In this document: piece after piece, positions 17,876 to 25,585 of the stretch
Numbering within the stretch: the first letter of the stretch is position 1
How the letters are laid out: each line of letters starts with the position of its first letter
Assembly: GCF_042676185.1 (NCBI RefSeq)
Contig: NZ_JBHTJT010000060.1
Span: forward strand, 1-64,000
Length of the DNA: 64,000 bases
From: Tropicimonas aquimaris
Lineage (GTDB): Bacteria; Pseudomonadota; Alphaproteobacteria; Rhodobacterales; Rhodobacteraceae
Direction: 5' to 3'
Program-made: the position numbers and the translations under genes
The notes under the pieces: generated by a model
Database searches by the model: none
Seen by the model: only the letters and a program-made list of their open reading frames with translations
What the model was told of the DNA's origin: nothing

Positions 17876-19369
17876 CTACCTGCCGATTGCAGAAAGTCGT
17901 TTCACATTAAGCATTTCGATACCACTCCGGAAGGTCTTGCAGATGTCGTCAATTTGCTTCTCAGTCAATTTGGGCGACGCCGGAAAGGCTACCCCGGTGC
18001 GGGACGCGGAAACGCTATTGGGGCAGTCGCCAATCCGCCTGAGATTTGCGTATGGCGGCATGACATGCATCGGATAAAAAAGCCTTCGAGAATCGATCTT
18101 GCGTGCACGCATGAATCGCAGCATTTGGTCAGCGACGTCGCCGGCGAAAATATCCCGAAAGAGCACCACGAAGTTCCAAAAGCTGTGTACATTGTTGGGA
18201 TCAACCTCAGGCAGGATGATTAATTCGGACAAATCGGCCAAACGCTCTGTGTAACTACCGGCAAGTCGAATTTTGGCAGCTAGTAGTTCGTCGACCTTTT
18301 CGAGTTGGGCCAATCCGATCGCCGCCTGGAGATTTGTAAGGCGGAAGTTGAACCCAGCCTCTAGATGCCAATAGCGCTTCTTGGTATCCATTCCATGGTC
18401 CCGCAACACACGCGCCCGTGCCGCCACCTCGGGGTCAGAGAACACAACCATGCCGCCTTCGCCGGTAGTTATCAGTTTGTTTGCGAAGAACGAGAAAGTG
18501 CCGGCATCGCCTAGGGTGCCAGCGTGGCGACTACCTAGTCGAGAGCCCAACGCTTCGGCGGCGTCTTCGATCACTAGAAGCCCGTGCTCGCGAGCGATTT
18601 CGCCCAACTTTCCCATGTCACTCATCTGTCCATAAAGATGCACTGGCATAATAGCCCGTGTCCGGGAAGTTATCGCGGCACGCACTGCCGTGGGGTCCAT
18701 TGTCAATTGGATCGGATCAACATCGACGATGACTGGACTTGCTCCGACGTGCAGGACTGCATTCAAAGTCGCGGCAAAGGTAAGGTCAGGAACAATTACC
18801 TCGTCACCCGGCCCGACATCGAGCGCAGCAAGTGCAAGTTGGAGGGCGACGGTACCGTTCGATACCGTTATCGCCTGCCCCACCGGCACGCCGGTGAGCT
18901 TCGCGAAAGCATTCTCGAAAGCCGCGACATATGCACCCTGAGACGAAATCCATCCCGAACTCAAGCAGTCGACGACGTAAGATATTTCGTTCCCGCCTAG
19001 GAGCGGCTCGGCCGCTGGGATGAACTCGGGGTCTTTCTCAAGAACGAACCGCTGTGCGCGACCAACTCCGTCGACTATCGGAATAACCGTAATTCGATCA
19101 CTAACATGCGCGCGAGCCTCGCTCTCAGGAAGGCTTTCCGGCAGGGTGATGAAGTTTTTGTTCATTACAGCGCTGGCAGGTTCGTCGAGCCCATGACCCG
19201 CGAGCAATCCGCGACGCATGTCTCCGTCCGAAATCGCTCCAACCAGACGAGAGGAAGCATCAGTCACAAAGACAATACGAAGGCCTGTTTGATCGAGAGC
19301 GCGCAGGACGTCCCGAAGTTCAGTCGTCTCATCAATCAACAGGTTAGACAAGAGTTCGGGGCTATCCAT
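17876..19369 (-). CDS. CBS-domain pair fused to a DegT/DnrJ/EryC1 aminotransferase
   Basis: Protein of 497 residues. Residues 1-118 resemble two CBS domains: LLIDETTELRDVLRALDQTG, GLRIVFVTDASSRLVGAISDGDMRRGLL, and ITVIPIVDGVGR. From about residue 120 a full sugar aminotransferase follows: PLLGGNEISYVVDCLSSGWIS, TVSNGTVALQLAL, EVIVPDLTFAATLNAVL, VHLYGQMSDM, IEDAAEALGS, and the PLP lysine in FSFFANKLITTGEGG. It should install an amino group on a keto nucleotide sugar for the nonulosonic acid. In known legionaminate loci the CBS pair is on the nucleotidyltransferase (PtmE), not here. ATG 19369, after TGAGG, overlaps the upstream stop. Confidence 0.88.
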   Translation of the reverse strand: MDSPELLSNLLIDETTELRDVLRALDQTGLRIVFVTDASSRLVGAISDGDMRRGLLAGHGLDEPASAVMNKNFITLPESLPESEARAHVSDRITVIPIVDGVGRAQRFVLEKDPEFIPAAEPLLGGNEISYVVDCLSSGWISSQGAYVAAFENAFAKLTGVPVGQAITVSNGTVALQLALAALDVGPGDEVIVPDLTFAATLNAVLHVGASPVIVDVDPIQLTMDPTAVRAAITSRTRAIMPVHLYGQMSDMGKLGEIAREHGLLVIEDAAEALGSRLGSRHAGTLGDAGTFSFFANKLITTGEGGMVVFSDPEVAARARVLRDHGMDTKKRYWHLEAGFNFRLTNLQAAIGLAQLEKVDELLAAKIRLAGSYTERLADLSELIILPEVDPNNVHSFWNFVVLFRDIFAGDVADQMLRFMRARKIDSRRLFYPMHVMPPYANLRRIGDCPNSVSASRTGVAFPASPKLTEKQIDDICKTFRSGIEMLNVKRLSAIGR

Positions 19370-20228
19370 ATGCAACCTCAATGGCGTCGATGCAGGCGGC
19401 GAGTTGGGATCGGGTAGTACAACGGGTCTCTACGACGATGTACTCAGGGGCAAAGTTAGCGAGCGTGTTGGTGATCCACGAGTCTCTATTAAACGGTTCG
19501 TTCGAATCGTGCGACCCATTGTTGTCCGAAAGGTGCAACGCCCGAGTGTGCGGAGACACCAGATCAAAAAATGCCGTGCAGTCTAGCCCAAGCGTCGCTG
19601 CGGTAACCTTTACATGGCCAAAGTCGATCAGGAGGCCAAGGTGGTCTCCGCCCATCCTTTCAGCGAACTCTGCGAGTTCTTCTCCGGTCGCCAACAACAG
19701 CATATCGTTTCGACCTTCGATGAGATTGGGTTCAGCCACAACGTTGTTCTCTACGAGAATGCCGACACCATGCTTTGCGCCGAAATCAACGAGTTCCCGT
19801 ATTGACGCTTCGAAAATCGCCTTGGCTACGGCCTTGTCGCGTCGATTCTCGGCTGGAATCTGCTTTCCTAAATGCTCGGGTTTGACAATTGCCGCAAAAC
19901 CGGCGTGGACACTGAAGTAACGCGCCTGCAGCTTCTGGCTGAGTTCAATCGCTCTGCGGCAGTGGGCCAGGCTCGTTTCGAGTGTTGATAGATCTTCCGA
20001 TGCCAAGTTCAGCACAAAGGGTTCCGGTGGCGGAGGCGAATAGTTGTGCACTATGAATTGCAATTGGGATTGACACACCAACTGACTCTCCAATTTATCC
20101 TCACGCGTAATGCCGTGGGTTAGCTCGATTTTATTTGCACCCCAACTTTGTGCCTTGTGTACAAGTCCGGCAAAGTCCCGCTCCCCGAACGCGATCGAAG
20201 ATACAAAAACATCTGGGACTTCAATCAT
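19362..20228 (-). CDS. TIM-barrel sugar phosphate isomerase/epimerase-like (AP_endonuc_2)
   Basis: Protein of 288 residues of the xylose-isomerase-like fold. KIELTHGITREDKL, QFIVHNYSPPPPEPFVLNLAS, RYFSVHAGFAA, GILVENNVVAEPN, GLLIDFGHVKVTA and ALHLSDNNGSHDSNEP supply His/Glu/Asp metal ligands at the usual strand ends. It is the first gene of the minus-strand operon. Its job could be epimerisation of a precursor for the nonulosonic acid, since the locus has no NeuC/LegG epimerase; this is inference from position only. Confidence 0.75.
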   Translation of the reverse strand: MIEVPDVFVSSIAFGERDFAGLVHKAQSWGANKIELTHGITREDKLESQLVCQSQLQFIVHNYSPPPPEPFVLNLASEDLSTLETSLAHCRRAIELSQKLQARYFSVHAGFAAIVKPEHLGKQIPAENRRDKAVAKAIFEASIRELVDFGAKHGVGILVENNVVAEPNLIEGRNDMLLLATGEELAEFAERMGGDHLGLLIDFGHVKVTAATLGLDCTAFFDLVSPHTRALHLSDNNGSHDSNEPFNRDSWITNTLANFAPEYIVVETRCTTRSQLAACIDAIEVAYG

Positions 20229-20763
20229 CACATCTTCTCATCAAAGCTCATTTCTCCACATAAACGATGAAAACGATAATCACTACTCAAACGCCTCACA
20301 GCACAAACTCCCGGCACCAAAGTTCGCACTGCGGCCAAATTAGCCACACCACCCGTCATGCGATGGCACGGCGGTCGGTTCCATGGTGGCCGTGAGCCCG
20401 GGTCCCGGTACATACAGAGAGCACGGCAGCAATCATGTCTTATTGTATCGCTATCACGCATTACCATGGCTATCACAACGCCGCTCGCAACAAACAACAG
20501 ACACGGCTCACCAAGTTGGATGTGCCTACTATGGTTTGTGCCTTAAAGGGTGCGGCCCTGGGTGTGAAGTCCTCCAGTAAGGTTCCCGCCCATTAGTATC
20601 GGTTTTGGCGGATTTGGGCAGTGTACCAGCTGAGTGTGTAGGAGGCCGCGCGCGAATCCTTCGGCGTAGCACAGCTCGCGGCCGCGGGTGACGCTGGCGG
20701 TTACCGTCGATCTTTGGAGAAGGTTCGGGTTGCAACACCCGGAACCGACAATGGAGATGACGA
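20229..20763. other. Upstream region of the polysaccharide operon and IS256 left flank
   Basis: About 530 bases without a convincing gene. The right part from about 20540 probably belongs to the left end of the IS256-type element. The left part should contain the promoter for the minus-strand glycan operon; no clear sigma-70 boxes could be picked by eye. Confidence 0.3.
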
Positions 20764-21440
20764 TGACCGAAGAGAGAATGGCGCTAATTGAGCTGGTTTA
20801 GCTGGTTGAGAAGCAGGCCGATGGCGACCTCGTGCGCGAGATGCTGGCGGTTGCGGCCGCGCGTATGATAGAGGCCGAGGTGGAGGTGTGAATGAGCGCG
20901 TCCAACGACGCACGCACGCAGATGCGGGAGGTTCAGCGCTACTGCTTCCGCGACCGGGACTGGACCACCCGCGCCGGTTGCGCTGGAGATTCCGAAGCTG
21001 CGCAAGGGCAGCTACTCCCTGAGCTTTCTTGAGCCGCGCAGGACGGCGAAGAAAGCATTGGTCGCCGTGATCTAGGAAGCTTATGTCCATGGCATCTCGA
21101 CCCGTTCGGTCGATCATCTGGTGAAGGCCATGGGCGCGGGCGGCATGTTCAAGAGCCAGGTCAGCCGCCTGTGTGCCGAGATCGACGAACGGGTGAATGC
21201 CTCCCTGGCCCGGCCGCTGGAGGGCGCATGGCCCGACCTCTGGCTCGACGCGACCTATGTGAAGGTCCGCGAGGGCGGGCGCCTCGTCAGCCGCACCTGA
21301 AAAATCGCGGTGGCGGTCAACGAGGACGGCAAGCGGGAGATTCTGTGCGTCACTACCGCTCCTTCCGAGGCCGAGACGTTCTGGACAGAGTTCCCGCGCA
21401 GCCTCGCTGATCGTGTCAACGGCGGAGCAATTTCCGGCAC
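20764..21440 (+). pseudogene. IS256-family (mutator) transposase relic
   Basis: Starts MTEERMALIELV and then hits a TAG; after frame changes it continues as KQADGDLVREMLAVAAARMIEAEVEV, VKAMGAGGMFKSQVSRLCAEIDERVNA, WPDLWLDATYVKVREGG (first catalytic Asp) and VAVNEDGKREILCVTTAPSEAETFW. Several in-frame stops and shifts are present. The gene breaks off after RSLADR where the IS3 element begins, so the second half with the remaining DDE residues is absent. Confidence 0.8.
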
Positions 21441-21518
21441 TAGTGGAGTGCGCCCCCGACGGTGGACAGTTTGGCCCCGAGATATTGACCGGTCCCGGGT
21501 TCTGCTAAGTAGAACCTC

Positions 21519-21830
21519 ATGACCAGAAAGCACCGCCGTTATAGCACAGCGAGGAAACGCGAGGTTGTTGAGGCGTATCTCAACGGCGCGTCGATGCGCG
21601 GGCTCAGCCAGGAATTTGACGTATGCCGCACGCTGATCCCGATCTGGGTCGACAAGTACGAGCGCGGCGAGTTCGATGACGACGCCGTCGAGGAAGAGTT
21701 GATCCCGGAATACGAGGCGCGGATCGCCGCGCTCGAACGGCTTGTCGGGCGCCAGGCTCTCGAGATCGAGTTTCTAATGGGGGCTCAGCGGCGCGCACGG
21801 TCACAGAAAAACGAGCCTGGGTGCGTGATC
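21519..21830 (+). pseudogene. IS3-family orfA (helix-turn-helix subunit)
   Basis: Encodes the DNA-binding OrfA part: MTRKHRRYSTARKREVVEAYL, a helix-turn-helix around SMRGLSQEFDVCRTLIPIWVDKYERG, and a leucine-zipper-like IAALERLVGRQALEIEFLMG. The frame has no stop where OrfA should end and stays open to 22358 through the orfB region in a meaningless frame, which suggests a small indel. The coordinate given is the end of recognisable OrfA sequence. Confidence 0.7.
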
Positions 21831-21870
21831 ACCGGCCCGCCGGAATCTCGATCGGACGGGGTGCGAATTG

Positions 21871-22665
21871 ATGGACCTGCCACGCTCCAGTTTCTATGCA
21901 AATCCCGCGCAGGCCATCGAGGACCCGGTCGTGGAACTGATCAGATCGATCTGCGCGACGTCCCGGAACTATGGCTACCGTCGTGTCACGGCGGAGCTGC
22001 GGCATCGCGGACACGTCGTGAACTCGAAGAAGGTTCGGCGGATCCTGCGAGAGAACGATCTGAATCCCACGCGAAAACGCAGATATTTCGCAACCACCGA
22101 AAGCAATCACGACAGCCCGATCTATCCCAATGTCGCGAAGGGCTTCGAGGTCCACGGGCCGGATCAGCTCTGGGTGGAAGACATTACCTATATCGCGATC
22201 GGCACCGGCTTCGTCTACCTCGCGGTGATACTGGATGCCTGGTCGCGCAAGGTGGTGGGCTACGGGCTCGGCCGGAACATCGACGCCCGTCTCACAACTG
22301 CGGCTCTGAAGGCAGCGATAGCGGCCCGACGGCCCCTGCCGGGCTGTGTCTTCCATAGCGACAGGGGCGCTCAATAAGCTTCCTCGAGGCACCGACGCAT
22401 CCTCAAAGAGCATGGTTTCCCGGGCTCGATGAGCCGGAGGGGGAATCCGTATGATAATCCGCAGGCGGAGAGCTTCATGAAGACGCTGAAGGTCGAAGCG
22501 GTCTACGCCACTGAGTATGCGACCTTCGAAGATGTCGCCGCGGACTTGCTGGCCTTCATCGACGACGTCTACAACGCGACTCGGCTGCTCTCGGCGCTCG
22601 GATATCTGAGCCCCGATCAGTTCGAAGAGAGAAACGCCCCGGCCCGGTCAAAACAGGCCGCCTGA
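21871..22665 (+). pseudogene. IS3-family transposase orfB with a nonsense codon
   Basis: The integrase core reads LPRSSFYANP, NYGYRRVTAELRHRG, QLWVEDITYIAIGTGFVYLA (first Asp), VFHSDRGAQ (second Asp), then a TAA at 22375-22377 where the family has Tyr. The same frame then continues with HGFPGSMSRRGNPYDNPQAESFMKTLK (catalytic Glu) to LSALGYLSPDQFEERN. One base change therefore inactivates it. Otherwise full length. Confidence 0.85.
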
Positions 22666-22780
22666 CGTGTCCAATCGAAAGGGCGCACTCCAGGGCGGCG
22701 CAAAATCCGGCCAGTTCCGGCGTGATCGGCGCCCCGCGTAAGGCGGTTCTCATCCACCTTCCGATGCGACACCTTCGGGA

Positions 22781-23476
22781 TATCATGAATGTGATACGCC
22801 GGCATGCACACCTGCACCGGCAGGTGGCACGCCATAACTTAACCCACCAGACCCATTGGCTGGGCCCGGTCGGGCACGCTCCTCCGGAGACGGAGCATAC
22901 CGCATCCCGCATCCCGCGACAGGCATACGGGACCCGCTTTCCATATCGGCACCAAGAGATATCAATCGCATGACAAACCTCAGCTAGATGCCTGTCTGGG
23001 CCAGGACGTGCCCCATTGCGGCATATCGAGCTCGCAGGCGACATGAGGCCCAGCAGCTACCCTAACCGGAGCCAAGCGAAGGGCCGTTCAGACTCCCTTC
23101 AACAGCGGCCCCACCGGATATCATAGATGCGATACGCCGCTTGCGGTTCCAATTCTGGTTGGCCGCGTGGCAAGATATCGGCCACCATCACAATCGGCAG
23201 GAAAAGAGCAGGCATGTACTCTGTGAATGCCGCTGCGGTCGGGATCAAGCGACTTGCGGTTCAGCCTGGCGCCGCGTCGGCATCCGCCGGATATCATATG
23301 TGCGATACTCTCTCCGTCGGAACCTGGCTCGACATCGACCATTCAGGTGCTTGTTACCCCACAGGCACGACAAGGCCATGCGAGCGGCATGAAAGCGGGG
23401 CGCATCTGACCTTCCACGGCAACCTTCCGGCAACGTCCTGCTACTACATCCTCCACGCCGTATTAAATCTGCGATA
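22781..23476. promoter_or_regulatory. Five TATC-N8-GATA dyads, copy A
   Basis: Dyads begin at 22781, 22960 (right arm GACA), 23119, 23292 and 23461 (left arm TATT); gaps are 179, 159, 173 and 169 bases. The consensus is GGATATC-N8-GATACG. The fifth lies in the reverse orientation. A 16-bp dyad repeated this way suits a dimeric DNA-binding protein such as a ParB-like or repressor protein. Confidence 0.75.
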
Positions 23477-23698
23477 TCCCCTCCGAACGTCCTGACGGCT
23501 ACGGCACAATCGAGGGCGACGTTCCCTTTTAATAGGACTGATCAAAAAGGCGCGAAGGCGTTGATAGTCCCCTTCCCAGGGAGGTCGCTTCTTTTTAATA
23601 AGACGGATTTAACCCCTCATTCGGAGCCTTGCGCGCCATATCAGGCGAGTTCGTAGGGCTTCGTGGTTGAAGGGGTTTCCTTCCCTCTCAAGCCCGCG

Positions 23699-23831
23699 AC
23701 CTAAGCGGACGAACCCACTGAACAGTTTTCGCTCGCGGACCTACGCGGATCGAACATCCGGACATGTTTGAAATTGGAGACCTAAACGGATCACTTCTTT
23801 GCATGTGTCTGAGCCTGAAGACCAAAGCGGA
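23699..23831 (+). repeat. Four ACCTAARCGGA boxes at 40-41 bp period, copy A
   Basis: ACCTAAGCGGA at 23699, ACCTACGCGGA at 23739, ACCTAAACGGA at 23780 and ACCAAAGCGGA at 23821. Steps of 40, 41 and 41 bases place every box on the same face of the helix. Compared with copy B there is one extra 40-base unit, as expected for a tandem array that changes copy number. Confidence 0.8.
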
Positions 23832-23880
23832 TTGACGTGCTGGAGAACAGAGTTCCCACTCGCAAGGGGATTATCGCGTT

Positions 23881-24267
23881 TCAGATCTCCTTCCAGTCCA
23901 CACGAAGCCAATCGGCAAAATCAGATTCGCCAACGCGTCCGGTGGACAGGTCTTCCATCATCCTAACACCGATCACCGGATCCGGGCGAAAAGCGTAGCC
24001 GTTCAGGCGGAGGAAGGTGCCCGCCGTCACGAAGGCCGTCCGCTTGTTTCCGTCCACGAAGGCGTGGGCTTTCACTAGTCCGAAAGCATAGGCTGCCGCG
24101 ATCTCTGCAAAGTCAGCATCCGTGTAGGCTGCGAGGTTCATTGCCCGGGCACAGCCCATCTCAAGAAGCGCCATGTCGCGGAGCCCCGCCTTGCCACCAT
24201 GGCGGGCAATCTGGCGGTCGTGGATGGCGATCACTGCTGCCAGTGGGACCCAGACCGGGGCAATCAT
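23881..24267 (-). CDS. doc: Doc-type Fic-fold toxin
   Basis: Protein of 128 residues with the Doc motif HAFVDGNKR near residue 67. Doc toxins phosphorylate elongation factor Tu and arrest translation; the canonical Fic AMPylation motif is longer. Helical flanks LLEMGCARAMNLAAY and AAAYAFGLVKA fit the family. Its GTG/ATG start overlaps the antitoxin stop by four bases. Lies just right of phased element A and would stabilise the replicon or island. Confidence 0.9.
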   Translation of the reverse strand: MIAPVWVPLAAVIAIHDRQIARHGGKAGLRDMALLEMGCARAMNLAAYTDADFAEIAAAYAFGLVKAHAFVDGNKRTAFVTAGTFLRLNGYAFRPDPVIGVRMMEDLSTGRVGESDFADWLRVDWKEI

Positions 24268-24488
24268 GCCAACGCCTGGAGCAGATCCCTATTCTCGTCC
24301 ATCACGATCTCGGCCGCCTTCAGCGCTTCGGCGACTGACGGGTCCTGTGCCATTATCTTCAGGCTGCCATCGTCCCCCCTGACCACGAAAAGAGTGTCGC
24401 CTTCCTTGGCATCAAGCAGGGTCAGCATCTCGGTTGTCAGTGTCATTACGGCCGAGTTGCCAACCTTGCGAATTTTCGTTTCAATCAT
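24264..24488 (-). CDS. AbrB/MazE-like antitoxin partner of Doc
   Basis: Protein of 74 residues starting MIETKIRKVGNSAVMTLTTEML, a swapped-hairpin AbrB fold that binds operator DNA, followed by GDTLFVVRGDDGSLKIM and a flexible C-terminal helix (AEALKAAEIVMDENRDLLQAL) likely to block Doc. It overlaps doc by four bases, the usual antitoxin-first order. ATG 24488 is chosen because the homologous part begins there, although the frame is open further. Confidence 0.85.
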   Translation of the reverse strand: MIETKIRKVGNSAVMTLTTEMLTLLDAKEGDTLFVVRGDDGSLKIMAQDPSVAEALKAAEIVMDENRDLLQALA

Positions 24489-24503
24489 CGAAGCCTCGCG
24501 CGT

Positions 24504-24521
24504 GTATATCCATGTATATAC
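24504..24521. promoter_or_regulatory. Inverted repeat upstream of the toxin-antitoxin operon
   Basis: GTATAT at 24504-24509 and ATATAC at 24516-24521 form an inverted repeat 15 bases upstream of the antitoxin start. It is a plausible operator for autoregulation by the AbrB-like antitoxin and may overlap the -10 region. Confidence 0.5.
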
Positions 24522-24618
24522 TCCGATGCCAATCAGCCGCAAGGGCTTTGGTGCCTGGCGAATGGACGCCCGGACGCGATCCCACAACAACTCTATCTGG
24601 ATATGTCCGCACTTGGAG

Positions 24619-24670
24619 AGCTACGCGGACTGCCCTTCTGGATATCCACGCGTTCGGAGACCTAGGCGGG
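24619..24670 (+). repeat. Two array boxes 41 bp apart beside an integrase tail
   Basis: AGCTACGCGGA at 24619-24629 and ACCTAGGCGGG at 24660-24670, 41 bases apart, diverged members of the ACCTAARCGGA family. The second overlaps the stop codon of the integrase relic. Confidence 0.55.
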
Positions 24671-24850
24671 CAAGTCTTGCAAGTAGTCCGCCCAATTCTG
24701 CCACCATTCTCGGGCGGCACTGTTGTGGGTCGCAGCATTGTAGACGCTGTCGTTCCCTCCGCCTGACAAGTGGTTCTTTAACCGATCGCGAACCTCGCGT
24801 GAGCAGCGTTTTTCTGCAGCCCAAGTTGGCCCCGCGTTTCGAAGGCAATA
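24662..24850 (-). pseudogene. Tyrosine recombinase C-terminal relic (third tail)
   Basis: The minus strand reads CLRNAGPTWAAEKRC, EVRDRLKNHLSGGG, DSVYNAATHNSAAREWWQ and ends NWADYLQDLPA. This matches the last 65 residues of the integrase at 5017 but is more diverged than the 355-bp repeat copies. The catalytic Arg-His of HSLRH is changed to LRN, and the rest of the gene is missing. Confidence 0.75.
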
Positions 24851-24871
24851 GACCTTCCAATGCGTCGTCAA

Positions 24872-25585
24872 CTCAATCGGCCCACTTCATTTGATGACGG
24901 ACAGATATCTACCGTGCATATACATGCGGGCGCTGGAAATGCTTCTTGGCCGCGATCGATCCGAAGGGAAGGTGCCGAATGCCTTGCGACAGTCGACTAC
25001 CAAATAGCAAGGATCAATAGGCCGCTTGCAAATAACCATCCTAACGAGATTATAATCAGCACCATTCACCATTTGACCTCCAGGCCAGCGCACCGAAATC
25101 CGTTCTCACTCACGATACACAGCTCACGCGCGCCACTCGGCAAGCTACTTCCGGAGGTGGGCACTACTGCAAGCAAACCGACAATTGCCAGCCATGCAAC
25201 ATACATCTTCATCGTTACTACTACCTTTACCAACTACGCCGGCCAACAAACCGGATGATGTCATTTTCCAATTTTTGTCGGAGAATTTCACCATGACGCA
25301 ACGTTAGTTGGGATTGCTGGGCGGTGAACAGTTCGGGATAATTCTAGGGATTAATTCCAGACCTCAGGCGGCTGTCGCAATTACCCCACAAACTTGCCGC
25401 AAAGTCTCTCACAATTTTCGAAAATTATGCACATATTTCGATACAGCAGAATCATCTCTGTGAGACATTGCTGCATCCTTCGTGTTCTGCCGCTCGCGGC
25501 GCTTTAGCGCCGAAACTCCACAACGCCCGAACCAACCGCACTCTATCACGTCTCCTCAAAGCAAACGTTGAGCATTGATTCTGGA
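24872..25585. other. AT-richer intergenic region, nothing recognised
   Basis: About 710 bases between the integrase relic and the cyclodeaminase gene. Only short frames without family features were seen, and no repeats matching the phased element or IS ends were found. Confidence 0.4.

Larger units (their letters stand above)
21444..22692 (+). mobile_element. IS3-family insertion sequence, 1249 bp, no target duplication
   Basis: The ends are TGGAGTGCGCCC at 21444-21455 and its exact reverse complement GGGCGCACTCCA at 22681-22692. Inside lie orfA and orfB of an IS3-family (IS51-like) element. The bases flanking the two ends (TAG before, GGG after) do not match, and the IS256 relic on the left does not continue on the right, so DNA next to the element was rearranged after insertion. 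Confidence 0.88.
22730..23835 (+). repeat. Phased non-coding element, copy A
   Basis: A 1.1-kb stretch without a credible gene, matching 39715-40761 at roughly four bases in five. It contains three ordered motif sets: five TATC-N8-GATA dyads (22781-23476), two TTTTAATARGACNGAT motifs (23527, 23593) and four ACCTAARCGGA boxes (23699-23831). Distances within each set agree with copy B to a few bases, while the sequence between drifts. Such conservation of spacing suggests a nucleoprotein assembly site. It starts about 40 bases right of the IS3 end and stops just before the Doc/AbrB module. Confidence 0.85.

Noticed and set aside
20358..20580. Short frames between the polysaccharide operon and the IS256 relic
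   Set aside because: Several overlapping frames of similar length on both strands, none with gene-like composition or start signals.
22730..23835. CRISPR array or satellite in element A
   Set aside because: The repeated motif is only a 16-bp dyad at about 170-bp intervals with unrelated spacers that are themselves conserved between copies A and B. CRISPR repeats are longer and spacers short and unique.
24860..25258. Plus-strand 132-codon frame right of the integrase relic
   Set aside because: Starts inside the relic, mixed composition and no recognisable domain.
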